Shown here one piece after another: positions 1 to 9,292 of a stretch of DNA of 64,000 nt (position 1 is the first letter of the stretch; each line of letters begins with the position of its first letter). The notes below the pieces were generated by a model. That model saw nothing but the letters and a program-made list of their open reading frames with translations. It was not told the origin of the DNA and did no database searches. Made by a program: the position numbers and the translations under genes. Where the stretch lies: assembly GCF_009882915.1 (NCBI RefSeq), contig NZ_WTUW01000009.1, forward strand, positions 310,001-374,000, given 5' to 3'. The stretch comes from Sneathiella litorea (GTDB lineage Bacteria; Pseudomonadota; Alphaproteobacteria; Sneathiellales; Sneathiellaceae).

Positions 1-894
1 GCGGGCCCCGGCGGCGCGGATAATTTTCTCTCCCCTTGCACGGGCCTCCTCCGGCAGATACTGCCAGGCAATCGTGCTGTAGATAACATGGGCGACTCCC
101 TCCCTTGGCCTGGCCGTCCGCGTTTTAAGCCAATCGAGGGCATCGGCCTTCTCCACCCGCTCGCCTTGCCCGGCGGCAATATCGAATGCGGCGCGCGTGC
201 GTTGCAACCGATCCGCCTGATCCGGCCAGATGAAGGACAGCATCCGCTCCCGATCGGCGGCATGACCCGGATCGACGGGCAAGAGGTCACATCCCGCCCT
301 CTCCCGAATATCAAGTGATATGTTCAAAGGCGGATTGCCGATCCATTTCGGCTCGATCTGTACGGCGGAGGAAGAATCGCCATAGCTTTTCGCACCCAGA
401 GTGATGTGAAAATGATCGGGATAGAGATTAAGCCCTGCACTCGCCCCGACTTCCGAAATCATCAGCGGCAGGCCGGTCTGCTCCATCACCTCCAGAAACA
501 TCGGCAGGGTCGCGCTTACGCGCCGCACCTCGTTGGTTTGCGGTGGGCCTTTCAGGCGGTGCAGGATAAAGCCCTCGTCCTCGACAAGCGCGGCGGCGAT
601 GGCCGCCCAAAGATCCTCGTCTGAAGCGGCTTCATGATGCGGCGGATAAACAGACGCGAGCGCCGCATTTTTGCCTGCGAGAACAAGCGCATGCAGCGCC
701 CCGCAGAGCCGGAGCGGCACTGAATCCCCACGCGCGGAGGCATCGCCCGGCCAGCCAAGAATCATATCGGCAACCGCGCCCCCGCCTGTAAGCCGGACGC
801 CCGCAAGGCGGCACACCCGCGCCGTAAAGGGTGAGCCGAGTTTCTCGCAGGCCTCCCCCTGATCGGCGAAAATATCGCGTATCTGTTTTTTCAT
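1..894 (-). CDS. DUF2332 family protein, C-terminus cut by window edge
   Basis: The frame stays open from the ATG at 894 to the first base of the window, giving 298 codons with no stop, so the C-terminus is missing. Near residue 140 it contains SEVGASAGLNL, the conserved motif of the DUF2332 family, which resembles the glycine-rich SAM-binding loop of methyltransferases. No activity is firmly established for this family. The start shares one base with the stop of the upstream MFS gene (TGATG arrangement), which suggests translational coupling and a two-gene transcript. Family assignment is by motif recognition; function is unknown. Confidence 0.8.
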   Translation of the reverse strand, partial: MKKQIRDIFADQGEACEKLGSPFTARVCRLAGVRLTGGGAVADMILGWPGDASARGDSVPLRLCGALHALVLAGKNAALASVYPPHHEAASDEDLWAAIAAALVEDEGFILHRLKGPPQTNEVRRVSATLPMFLEVMEQTGLPLMISEVGASAGLNLYPDHFHITLGAKSYGDSSSAVQIEPKWIGNPPLNISLDIRERAGCDLLPVDPGHAADRERMLSFIWPDQADRLQRTRAAFDIAAGQGERVEKADALDWLKTRTARPREGVAHVIYSTIAWQYLPEEARARGEKIIRAAGAR

Positions 895-2111
895 CACTCC
901 GCCCCTTCGGCGTCATTTTTCCGCCGCCTCATGGCGAATACGGAGCTGCAGAATATGACGGTGCAGCAAGTCAGCACGGCAAGCGAGACCAGCGGCAAAA
1001 CGTCATATCCCCAGTGCACGGAAACAAAATTTGATATCCAGGAGCCGACGGAGATACCGAGATAAAGCGCCGCCGCATTCAGCGCGAGCAGCAGACTGCG
1101 TCTTTCGGGATCGATATTGGCAATGCGTTGCTGCTGTGGCGAATGGAACATCATGCCGAAAGTCGACCAGATCATAATGGCAACAAACGCCAGCCACAAG
1201 TTCGGGCCAATTGCCCAGATCATAAAAAAGCCCGTGCCAAGACCGATCAGCGTAACGAAGATAACCTTATCCGGACCGAACCGATCGCTAAGCCGTCCGG
1301 CGAAGACATTGCCCAGCACACCGGTGAACCCGTAGGCGAGCAGCACCAGCACGATCAAGTCCTCGGCAAGGCCGAACTTGTGCGACATAAAGGGTGCGAT
1401 CAGGGCGTAGGTGCAGAAGATCGCCGTCATCTGCACGAAGGTGGTGAGCACGGCGAAGGAGGAACGCACCCGCGTCAGCGCCTCAAAGATATGGGAGAAG
1501 GAAATCGGTGCGCCGGCCTGCCGATCCTTCACAAAATAGAGGATCGCGGCCATCGAGCTGAGCGCCACCAGAGCCAGCAGCAGGAAGACCAACCGCCAGC
1601 TCATCAAGGTGCCAAGATAGGCGGAAATCGGCGTCCCGAGAACGGAGGCGAAGGTCAGCCCGGCGAAGACGATCCCCATGGCGCGGCCCTGCTGTTCCGG
1701 CGGGGCGAGCCCGGCCCCAATGGCGGAGCACATCGGGCTGATCGCCGCCGCGCTAAGGCCCATCAGGCCGCGCGAGATGAACAGCATCTCATAGCTGGTC
1801 GAGGCCGCGCCCAGAATCAGCGCCAGCGCCAGCAGGCCAAGCCCGGTGCATAGTATTTTAATGCGCGCATAGCCGCTGAAGATCACCTGGGTGAGCGGTG
1901 CGGCGATGGCGAAAGCGAGCGCGAATACGGTCACCAGAAAGGCGATATCCGACGGCGGCACCTGAAGCCCATCCGATATCTGCCATGTCAGGGCAATAAC
2001 GGACAGGCTGGACGTACCGACCATGAAATAAGCGGAACTGAGCGACACAAGCGCCCAGAGCGGAAAGGGTTTTTTTATTATTTTTGTTTCCATTTGAAGG
2101 AACATTAGCAA
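894..2111 (-). CDS. MFS transporter, DHA1-like drug/metabolite efflux type
   Basis: This 405-residue protein has about twelve hydrophobic segments. The cytoplasmic loop signature GRLSDRFGPDKV near the middle is typical of the major facilitator superfamily. Such proteins use the proton gradient to export small molecules across the inner membrane; the substrate cannot be read from sequence. The N-terminus is uncertain: ATG codons occur at 2111, 2105 and 2093, and none has an ideally spaced ribosome binding site. The gene runs straight into the DUF2332 gene with a one-base overlap. A cyclase-family gene is transcribed divergently on the other side. Confidence 0.85.
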   Translation of the reverse strand: MLMFLQMETKIIKKPFPLWALVSLSSAYFMVGTSSLSVIALTWQISDGLQVPPSDIAFLVTVFALAFAIAAPLTQVIFSGYARIKILCTGLGLLALALILGAASTSYEMLFISRGLMGLSAAAISPMCSAIGAGLAPPEQQGRAMGIVFAGLTFASVLGTPISAYLGTLMSWRLVFLLLALVALSSMAAILYFVKDRQAGAPISFSHIFEALTRVRSSFAVLTTFVQMTAIFCTYALIAPFMSHKFGLAEDLIVLVLLAYGFTGVLGNVFAGRLSDRFGPDKVIFVTLIGLGTGFFMIWAIGPNLWLAFVAIMIWSTFGMMFHSPQQQRIANIDPERRSLLLALNAAALYLGISVGSWISNFVSVHWGYDVLPLVSLAVLTCCTVIFCSSVFAMRRRKNDAEGAE

Positions 2112-2253
2112 ATGTCGACGCCTTCACCTAGTCCCAAATACAACCGGCAATCGCCAGACGGTCAATTCCCTCCCGCGCTGTAGTAGCTTGCATATTACGC
2201 TATTTATAATATTATTATTCTCTCATATATAAATAACCCCTGGGAGGATAATC

Positions 2254-3198
2254 ATGGCATTCTGGAAAATACTCACCGCGACGGCGGTGGGAATGACTTT
2301 TCTTGCAGGCACGGCGTTCGCGGCGGATTGTACCCCGTCAAAATGGGGCGCGGATGACGAAATCGGGTCCGCCAACCTGGTCACACCGGAACGGACCCTC
2401 GCCGCCACCAAGCTGATCAAGCAGGGCAAGAGCGTCCCGCTTGGCATCGTGATCGATTCAAAAACACCCGCCTTCCCGCCGCGCGGACTCAGCCTTCAGG
2501 TGGTGCAGCCGAGCCAGCAGGGCGGACAGAAGCTGTTTGCCTTTAACGGTAACTATAACGACGATCTGGTGCAGCTCTGGCTCGGCATCGGGTCGCAGAT
2601 CGACGGGCTCGGCCATCTTGGCGAGAATGGCCTCTACTACAACTGCAATGACGAGAAGGAAATCTCGCAGATCACGGGCCTCACCAAGCTCGGGACCCAT
2701 AATATCCCGCCGCTGGTCAGCCGCGGCGTCATCATTGATATGGCGAAGCATTTCGGCGTCACCGCGATGGAGGCCGGGCAGTTCTTCACCGCCGCCGATA
2801 TTCAGGCTGCGGCCAAGGCACAAGAGGTTGAAATCCGCGAGGGTGACGTGGTGCTGTTCTACACCGGCTGGACAGACGCAAAATTGGAGAGCGATCCCAT
2901 GGCCTGGGCCAGCGCGGAACCCGGCACATCAGAGGATGCGGCTGAATGGCTCGCCGCACAGAATGTGATGGCCGTGGGTTCGGACACCTGGGGCATTGAC
3001 GTTATCCCGCCGGAAAAAGAGGGCCGGCCCTTCTACGGCCATGTCACCTTGCTGCAAAAGAACGGGATATATCTACTGGAGACCATGAACACCGGCCCGC
3101 TGGTGCGTGACGGCGTGAAGGAGTTCATGTTCGTCCTCGGACAGGCCCGCATACGCGGCACGGTGCAGATGATCATCAACCCGGTCGCGCTCTACTAG
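2254..3198 (+). CDS. exported cyclase family protein (PF04199-type metal-dependent hydrolase)
   Basis: The 314-residue product has a signal peptide with likely cleavage after AFA near residue 24, so it should act in the periplasm. The mature part carries GSQIDGLGH, matching the Q/D/H metal-site motif of long cyclase-family enzymes related to kynurenine formamidase. It also has the RGVIIDMAKHFG and GDVVLFYTGW segments found in this family. The short-form HxGTHxD motif is not present in canonical form, so kynurenine formamidase activity should not be assumed. A strong ribosome binding site (GGGAGGA) precedes the ATG. A hairpin terminator follows the stop. The substrate is unknown. Confidence 0.83.
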   Translation: MAFWKILTATAVGMTFLAGTAFAADCTPSKWGADDEIGSANLVTPERTLAATKLIKQGKSVPLGIVIDSKTPAFPPRGLSLQVVQPSQQGGQKLFAFNGNYNDDLVQLWLGIGSQIDGLGHLGENGLYYNCNDEKEISQITGLTKLGTHNIPPLVSRGVIIDMAKHFGVTAMEAGQFFTAADIQAAAKAQEVEIREGDVVLFYTGWTDAKLESDPMAWASAEPGTSEDAAEWLAAQNVMAVGSDTWGIDVIPPEKEGRPFYGHVTLLQKNGIYLLETMNTGPLVRDGVKEFMFVLGQARIRGTVQMIINPVALY

Positions 3199-3220
3199 AC
3201 GACACCAACAACCTGCAAAA

Positions 3221-3248
3221 GGGATCGGAAAACCGGTCCCTTTTTTTT
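3221..3248 (+). terminator. Rho-independent terminator after the cyclase-family gene
   Basis: The stem GGGATCGG/CCGGTCCC (one G:T pair) with an AAAA loop is followed by eight T residues. It lies between the convergent cyclase-family and panE-like genes. Confidence 0.9.
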
Positions 3249-3252
3249 GGGC

Positions 3253-4170
3253 TTAACCTTGCTTCTGTCCTGCCGCCACGGCCATATGGGTGTAGGCGAT
3301 TTTGAGGAGGGGGCAGTCGATATTATGGGGCGCGCCTTTCTCGACGAGATCGCCGAGGATATGTTCATGCTCCGTGCGGAGGCCGCCGACAAGATCGCGC
3401 ATCATCGAGGCGGTGAAGGGAGAGCCTTCCCGGGTCAGCATGGCGAGTTGCCCTTCCTTCACTTTTTCCGGGATCGGGTGGCCATTCGCGGCGGCAATGG
3501 CGCAGGCCTCGCCGTGGGTGCGACGGGCCATCTCCTCCCCATGGCGGGTCGCGACGATCTCCCCGACGGACCCGAGGCAGAGCGTTGTCATCGCGGCCAG
3601 CGTCGCCAGCATCACCCATTTCTCCCAGAGCGACTGCTCGATATCCTCACTATAGGTAAACTTGAAATCAGCCTTCTCGCAGAGCCCTGCGAATTCCCGC
3701 GCGGTTGCCTCCTGCGCTGGCGTCCGATGACCGGCGATGAGCCCGGCAAGATCGCCCATGCGCTTGACCGCGCCGGTCTCGGTGATCATCGCCGCGATAT
3801 GGGCGACGCCGCCCATCACCCGGTCCTTGCCATATTTCTCATCCAGGAACTCGAGATGGTTAAAACCATTCAGGAACGGCAGGAACAACCCCTTCCCGCC
3901 TGCCTTTTCAAGAGAGCCCAGCGAGTCCCGCAAATCATAGGATTTCGGCGCCAGCATGATCAGGTCATAGTCAGGGGTGAGCTGATCGGCGGTCACGGAT
4001 TTCGGATGGACGGTGAAACTGCCGTCGTCATTCTCGATGGTGAGGCCGTTCTCGGAGATGAGCTTATGGCGTTTCTCCCGCAGCAGGAAGGTAATATCAG
4101 CTCCCGCCTCCATCAGTTTCGCGCCAAAATATCCGCCCACGCCACCGGCGCCTACGATCAGTATCTTCAT
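3253..4170 (-). CDS. panE: 2-dehydropantoate 2-reductase (ketopantoate reductase family)
   Basis: The 305-residue protein starts with KILIVGAGGVGGYFGAKL, the NADPH-binding Rossmann motif of the ApbA/PanE family. The C-terminal half matches the ketopantoate reductase helical domain, including a GEACAIAAANG segment and a segment with SMMRDL. Family members reduce 2-dehydropantoate to pantoate with NADPH in coenzyme A synthesis. Bacteria often carry several paralogues, so this copy could act on another 2-keto acid. The gene stands alone, convergent with the cyclase gene and downstream of the DUF2254 gene on the same strand. The symbol reflects family rather than proven role. Confidence 0.8.
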   Translation of the reverse strand: MKILIVGAGGVGGYFGAKLMEAGADITFLLREKRHKLISENGLTIENDDGSFTVHPKSVTADQLTPDYDLIMLAPKSYDLRDSLGSLEKAGGKGLFLPFLNGFNHLEFLDEKYGKDRVMGGVAHIAAMITETGAVKRMGDLAGLIAGHRTPAQEATAREFAGLCEKADFKFTYSEDIEQSLWEKWVMLATLAAMTTLCLGSVGEIVATRHGEEMARRTHGEACAIAAANGHPIPEKVKEGQLAMLTREGSPFTASMMRDLVGGLRTEHEHILGDLVEKGAPHNIDCPLLKIAYTHMAVAAGQKQG

Positions 4171-4294
4171 GATGTTTACCCTCTAGAATGCCACGTTGAA
4201 AGGCCAAGGTCTGGCCCTGCGGCGTTTCCCCATTATGACAATGCCGTCCGGGAAAATATACCCTAAATCATTGTTAAGGCGACAAATCGCCGGG

Positions 4295-5593
4295 TTATTT
4301 CCCGGCCTCCTCCAGCCGTTCACGGTTGGCCTTGCGAATGAAGGGCGGAAGGACTTCGACCACGCTTTCTATATCCTCCGGAAGATGATCAGTCTTTTCA
4401 ACCTCCCGAATCAACAGCAGGGCATGTTTCGTCAACAAATCCTGCACATTCTTGCCGCAGGTCGCACAGAGCCGCGAGTATACGCGCGCCAGGCAGATCG
4501 CCATCAGGATATTGCTCCCCGAGGCTTGACGTAGCGGATGAAACGCCTGGTTAATCAGGTTTGCAAGCGACAACTCCTGTACCAGCAGGCGGATATTTCC
4601 CTCTTCATCCTTGCGGACAAAAGCCTCGGCATCATCCTGCGTCGCCGCCTGCGACAGGGCATCAGACAGGCTGTCAATGGCGGCAATAGCAGTATAGGTA
4701 TCGTTGACGCCCGGCGACAAGGCCCGCAGCGCAATCTCCAGCAGCAGATTAATGGAGAACTCGACCGGGCTGTCGGCGGAGCGCGCCGGGCGGATTGTCA
4801 CCTGCTTCTGGATAGTTTCGACCGTGTCTTCATCGAGCTCTGCGGTCGCCTTGATCAGTACTTCCTCCGCCAGGGTATAGGCGCCCATCGGCTTTCGGAT
4901 CTGCAAGGTGATATCCTTCTCCGCTGCTATCTCGATCAGCTTGCGTTCATTGATCATGCCCAGATAGCCGGGTTTTCCCGCCATTATCTCGAAATCCAGC
5001 TTGTCGATTTTCTTTTCCTTGAGTTTTTGCACACCCTCCTGCTCTTCGCGCCGCTTCCGTCGATCTTCAAGCGCGGATTTCAGACTGCTCGTTATCCCGG
5101 CAATTTCCTCATCTATGGCAACACTTTGGGAGACATTGCGAACAAAATAGATAAGCTGCATGACGCATAGCGCCGCCAGTATTTCCGCCCCCAGAATGGT
5201 AATGTCCGGCACAAAGTCCGGCTCGATGAAAGTGAGGGAAAACAGGGCATACAGAAATGTTCCGCCAAATATGCCCGCTGTCATCTGGTTGACGAAATCC
5301 GACGTGAACCGTTTCAGCATGCGTGGGGCAAGGGTCCCGGCGGCAAGAGCAAAAACAACCAGAACAATCGAGTAGGTCAGTGTCAGTGCCGACATCGCCC
5401 CGCCGGCAATAATGGAGAGGAGTGTCCGCGCTGTCTCCGGTGCGAGTTCCTGCAAATACGGCTTGAGTATCGCAGGCTCCCAATAGGTCTCCAGATAGCC
5501 GATCACCAGGGCCATGGCACCGATCGATAAGGCTATGCCCGCCGGAACAGTTTGCAGCATAATAAATGGATGGCGCAGAAAGGTAAAATTCAT
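4295..5593 (-). CDS. DUF2254 family membrane protein
   Basis: This 432-residue protein has an N-terminal membrane region with about four hydrophobic helices (within roughly residues 15-160). A highly charged linker (EDRRKRREEQ) follows, then a soluble C-terminal domain with AYTLAEEVL and ALSPGVNDTYTA, which are characteristic of DUF2254. The family is widespread in bacteria and has no established biochemical function. It is monocistronic on the minus strand. Its upstream region faces the divergently transcribed orphan gene at 5857. Confidence 0.85.
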   Translation of the reverse strand: MNFTFLRHPFIMLQTVPAGIALSIGAMALVIGYLETYWEPAILKPYLQELAPETARTLLSIIAGGAMSALTLTYSIVLVVFALAAGTLAPRMLKRFTSDFVNQMTAGIFGGTFLYALFSLTFIEPDFVPDITILGAEILAALCVMQLIYFVRNVSQSVAIDEEIAGITSSLKSALEDRRKRREEQEGVQKLKEKKIDKLDFEIMAGKPGYLGMINERKLIEIAAEKDITLQIRKPMGAYTLAEEVLIKATAELDEDTVETIQKQVTIRPARSADSPVEFSINLLLEIALRALSPGVNDTYTAIAAIDSLSDALSQAATQDDAEAFVRKDEEGNIRLLVQELSLANLINQAFHPLRQASGSNILMAICLARVYSRLCATCGKNVQDLLTKHALLLIREVEKTDHLPEDIESVVEVLPPFIRKANRERLEEAGK

Positions 5594-5856
5594 CTTGTTT
5601 CCCGCTTGTTTGGCAGCGCGCCCAGGGTATCCCTTGTGTTATCCTGGTCACGCCTTCACGAAGATTGAGCGTTTTTGCGCAACGCCTCTTGTTTTTTACT
5701 GTTGGCCGGTTAGATAAGTCACCGGAATATGCACAGATAGTTCAGTTCACCGCATATTAATTTTGCCCGCGCGTCAAGAGCTGTTGCGAAGGCGAAGAAT
5801 TTAAGTAATATTATAATTACCTAAACTATACAATTTACGGCTGAAGCACGACCAAG

Positions 5857-6300
5857 ATGAAATATCGGATAACACTGGAACAGTCATTCGAAAACTGCAC
5901 TCTCCAGACACGCGACTATGGCGACGAAAAGCTGCATCAGATCACAGCCACCGGGGCAATTGGTCGCTCACAGCGGGCTGCGGTTTTCAAAGAAGTGCTG
6001 AAAGGCAATCAATCCGAAAACTTCTTCTACATCCTCGACAATCGGGGAGGCTTTGAGATTGAGCTGTCCTTCGCCGACATGACCTTTCTCAACGGCCTGC
6101 TGTATGACGGCGGCATCCGCTATATACGCGGCAGCGTCATCACTCTGGATGTTGCTTACAACATTCTGGTCTCCATGGCCAAGGCGAAGGCAAGGGCCGA
6201 GAGTTTTGAGGTTGAGCTGATCTCAACCCCGACCTTTGCGGAGGGAGAGGAGTTCGTGACATCGAAACTGCTGGAACTGCTGAAAGTCAAGCAGAACTGA
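5857..6300 (+). CDS. conserved protein of unknown function, paralogue of the gene at 56154
   Basis: The product is 147 residues, soluble, without signal peptide or membrane segment. It aligns over its full length with the 145-residue product at 56154-56591. Shared features include YGxExLH near residue 21, SENxFxILDNRxG near 53-64, LSxADM near 70, DxAYN/D near 98 and EVExxST near 118. About 55 of 145 positions are identical by eye. The size and alternating hydrophobic pattern recall small alpha/beta sensory or STAS/SpoIIAA-like domains, but no signature confirms this. The ribosome binding site is weak. It is transcribed alone and divergent from the DUF2254 gene. Confidence 0.75.
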   Translation: MKYRITLEQSFENCTLQTRDYGDEKLHQITATGAIGRSQRAAVFKEVLKGNQSENFFYILDNRGGFEIELSFADMTFLNGLLYDGGIRYIRGSVITLDVAYNILVSMAKAKARAESFEVELISTPTFAEGEEFVTSKLLELLKVKQN

Positions 6301-6313
6301 CACTTCAATCAAC

Positions 6314-7105
6314 TCAGATTGTAACCTCTCCCCAACTAAAAGGGCCCAACTCTCCGGGATATCCGCCTTGCCGGGAGCATATACGCGTTCGCCCCACCCT
6401 CTTCTCGTCCATGAAATGGGTGTGACCCGCGATCCAGATGTCCGGGGATAACGCACCGGATTGTATTTCAGCAGTCCATTCATTGTTGAAATAAGGCGTT
6501 AGAGGACTATCGGCAAATTCAGGTGCACTCATGGGCACTGGCGGAAAATGCGTCACAATGACAGTCGGGCCATCATATGGTTCCAACAGCATGTTCTTCA
6601 AAAACTGCTTGCTCTCAGCATTCCACCGACAGGTATCATCGGGGATAATATCTCTTTCCCCCTCACCCGCATCCATCAGCTTTATTCGCCTGTAATCATA
6701 TATAATCTCTCGTACGGTGTCCTTTGCCTGCGGCATGTCATCTGCCATTGCAAAATCAGACCACAGCGTGCAGCCTAAGAACCGAACCCCATCTATATCC
6801 AGAGCTTCATTCTCCAGGAAATAGATACCCTCTATTGCCTGAGAGATGTCGCGGCAATCGCGGATATATTGCTGAATTTCCTCGCCATATAACTCATGAT
6901 TGCCACAGACCGTCACGACAGGTATTTCCAGTTTCTGATAGCATTCCTCGGCATATTTCAGAATCTTTGGCCACCCGGTTTCTTCGCACCGCCCCTTAAA
7001 AATATCCCCCGCAAGAACAAGAACATCCGCATCACGAATATTCTCCAATTCCGGTTCTGAAATTCCAAGTTCCAGATGCAGGTCGCTTCCATAGGCAATT
7101 TTCAA
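6314..7105 (-). CDS. calcineurin-like metallophosphoesterase
   Basis: The protein carries the full metallophosphoesterase motif set: GSDLHLE near the N-terminus, LAGDIF, CGNHELYG, VTHFPP and GHTHF near the C-terminus. Together these form a dinuclear metal site that hydrolyses phosphomonoesters or diesters. The TTG at 7105 is preferred because GAAGGGAG lies just upstream. A GTG at 7144 would add 13 residues but has no ribosome binding site. The gene follows folE within 50 bases on the same strand and is probably co-transcribed. Its substrate is unknown; the pairing with folE leaves a pterin or nucleotide phosphate possible but unproven. Confidence 0.82.
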   Translation of the reverse strand: MKIAYGSDLHLELGISEPELENIRDADVLVLAGDIFKGRCEETGWPKILKYAEECYQKLEIPVVTVCGNHELYGEEIQQYIRDCRDISQAIEGIYFLENEALDIDGVRFLGCTLWSDFAMADDMPQAKDTVREIIYDYRRIKLMDAGEGERDIIPDDTCRWNAESKQFLKNMLLEPYDGPTVIVTHFPPVPMSAPEFADSPLTPYFNNEWTAEIQSGALSPDIWIAGHTHFMDEKRVGRTRICSRQGGYPGELGPFSWGEVTI

Positions 7106-7148
7106 GGATACACTCCCTTCATTCCACGGGTCTTCTCCGCACACAATC

Positions 7149-7790
7149 TTAACGCGATATCCCGCTCGTCACCAGCTTTACAAATTGGCTTTGCCGTGAT
7201 TTATCCAGACTGAACTCTCCTGTGTACTGGGTCGTAATTGTATCAACACCGTGTTTCAACACACCTCGTGTGGACATGCACTGATGTTCTGCGGAGATCA
7301 TGACAGCCACGCCCTTCGGGTTAAGCACGGCCTGAACTGTATTGGCGATCTGCGCTGTCAATTTCTCCTGAACCTGCAGACGCTTGGCATATAGATCGAC
7401 AATGCGCGCCAGTTTCGATAATCCGACAACCTTCCGATCTGGAATATAGGAGATGTGAACCACCCCAATTATGGGCGCCATATGATGCTCACAATAACTT
7501 TCGAACTGGATGCCGCGCAAAGTAACGGGCTCCGCGTAACCCTCGACCTCTTCAAACGTCATTGAAAGAATTTCCTCTGGCTTCAGGCGATAGCCGGAGA
7601 ACCATTCTTCGAATGCCCGAACGACGCGCGCCGGTGTATCCAGCAACCCTTCCCGCAAGGGATCATCTCCAAGCCACAATATCATTGTTCGAACGGCTTC
7701 CTCGGCCTCCTCTCTACTGACTTTTCCGGGAGATAGAATTGAACTGCGAATATTTCTGGAAGTAGGTTGACTCAGATTAACACTCGACAC
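7149..7790 (-). CDS. folE: GTP cyclohydrolase I (FolE type 1A)
   Basis: This 213-residue enzyme converts GTP to 7,8-dihydroneopterin triphosphate, the first step of tetrahydrofolate synthesis. The three zinc ligands are visible as Cys100, His103 (in ESYCEHHMAP) and Cys171 (in EHQCMSTRG). The HQCMSTRG and SKLARIV motifs identify the zinc-dependent FolE1 form rather than FolE2. The start codon is GTG with GGAAAG upstream. The gene precedes the metallophosphoesterase and follows the nnrS gene after a gap of about 250 bases, so it may have its own promoter. Confidence 0.95.
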   Translation of the reverse strand: MSSVNLSQPTSRNIRSSILSPGKVSREEAEEAVRTMILWLGDDPLREGLLDTPARVVRAFEEWFSGYRLKPEEILSMTFEEVEGYAEPVTLRGIQFESYCEHHMAPIIGVVHISYIPDRKVVGLSKLARIVDLYAKRLQVQEKLTAQIANTVQAVLNPKGVAVMISAEHQCMSTRGVLKHGVDTITTQYTGEFSLDKSRQSQFVKLVTSGISR

Positions 7791-8038
7791 GGGCTGCTTT
7801 CCTATCAGTTACAGATTTACAATTAACTCCAACTCTCGCGCCGAACATCAGGATCTGGCGTCAGTTAAGGGAAACAGGATGTGAAAGGATAACTTTCATC
7901 TGTCTGAATTTATCAAATGAAGAACAATCCCAGCATTGATGACAAACCACTGTTTTCCTCTGCGGCATCTTTACGGTCTCTTTATCCCATTAGACGGCAG
8001 GCAGCGAAAAAGGTTCCCCGCATTATTGTTAAATGGTG

Positions 8039-9220
8039 TCAGGAACCTTTTGGCTTGAATAGCAAATGAGCGAAAGCCACGCTGAAGCCAAGGAACGCCA
8101 GCACCCAACCTATCGCCGCGATATCAAGCAATATCTGCTGACCGGAGGGGTAATATACGGCAGCAATCCGGCTAGCGACAGATACCCAGATCATGGAAAA
8201 AATCAGCTTGGTATAGACATCAGCCTTCAGGGGTCTGCCGGTGTGTCCAAATGTTGCGCGGGTCATCACGGAAAGTGTCATCGACCCGATTGCCCCGATG
8301 CCAAATGCATGCATTCCGGCAACCGAAGAAAAATGTTCCGGCCAGAGGCTGGCAAGGGCGATCAAAACAAATCCGACAGGAATGAAAAGATAGCTAATAT
8401 GTAAGACGACAACGAGGAAATCACCGCTTGTCCGATCCCCGGCCCAGCGGGCGAGCCTTATGAATTGCAAAATTCCGGCAACCGCCATGAACCCGGCAAC
8501 GATCAATCCATCGACTTGGATGATCCAAACGGCAAAGGCCACAACACCCGCAGCAATTGACACGGCATCGAACCGACTGAAGGGCGCCGGGAGTCGCCCG
8601 GGATTCTTGCGAACGAGATAATTCCGTGTAAAGCTTGGAACAATTCGCCCACCAATAAGCATGATCAATGTAATGGCAACGGCCATGGCAAGTCGCTGAC
8701 TGTAATCGGTCACTCCAGTGAAATTCGCCTCGAGATGAAACCCGAGGTTAGCCAGCCAAAAAAGTGAAACCGGTATCAGGACCTTCAGGTTGCGCCAGTT
8801 TTTCCCGGCAATCACTTCATTTCCAATAACTGCGACAATGGCTGTCAGAAAGGCGAGATCAATAATCAGGGCTGGCAGCCAGCCAATATAGGCAGAAAAT
8901 GTGACGGCGATGCGCCCCGCAGCCCAGATCAGGACAAGGAAGAGCAAAGGGAGTCCCTGAATAGGTAAGCGCCCTGTCCAGTTTGGAACTGCCGTAAACA
9001 GGAAACCGGAGATGATCGCCGCCAGATACCCGAAAAAGATTTCGTGAACATGCCAATCAATGGGGCCGAACAAGCTCGATATTTCCAGGCTTCCGTAGAA
9101 CACCGGCAACCAGGCCATCATTGCAAGAGCGGAGAAAAGAGAGCCAAAAAAGAAAAAGGGTCGAAATCCGTAGCTTAAAATTGCCGGGCCCTGAAAGTCG
9201 CGCAATCTGGGTATTGCCAT
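8039..9220 (-). CDS. nnrS: NnrS family heme-copper membrane protein
   Basis: This 393-residue protein has about twelve hydrophobic segments. It shows NnrS hallmarks such as SYGFRPFFFFGSLFSA at the N-terminus, WHVHEIFFGYLAA, GRIVPSFTRNYL and HAFGIGAIGSMTLSVMTRA. NnrS proteins sit in the inner membrane and protect bacteria during nitric-oxide exposure, probably through metal or heme handling. AAGGATT precedes the ATG at a good distance. It is the last gene of the long minus-strand run that begins with ric and nsrR, in keeping with NO-controlled expression. Confidence 0.93.
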   Translation of the reverse strand: MAIPRLRDFQGPAILSYGFRPFFFFGSLFSALAMMAWLPVFYGSLEISSLFGPIDWHVHEIFFGYLAAIISGFLFTAVPNWTGRLPIQGLPLLFLVLIWAAGRIAVTFSAYIGWLPALIIDLAFLTAIVAVIGNEVIAGKNWRNLKVLIPVSLFWLANLGFHLEANFTGVTDYSQRLAMAVAITLIMLIGGRIVPSFTRNYLVRKNPGRLPAPFSRFDAVSIAAGVVAFAVWIIQVDGLIVAGFMAVAGILQFIRLARWAGDRTSGDFLVVVLHISYLFIPVGFVLIALASLWPEHFSSVAGMHAFGIGAIGSMTLSVMTRATFGHTGRPLKADVYTKLIFSMIWVSVASRIAAVYYPSGQQILLDIAAIGWVLAFLGFSVAFAHLLFKPKGS

Positions 9221-9292
9221 AACTCAATCCTTTGGAAACAAGATGAAAAACTCTGGTGATTTTAAAAGCACCGCCCCGACGGTTAAAAAGTA

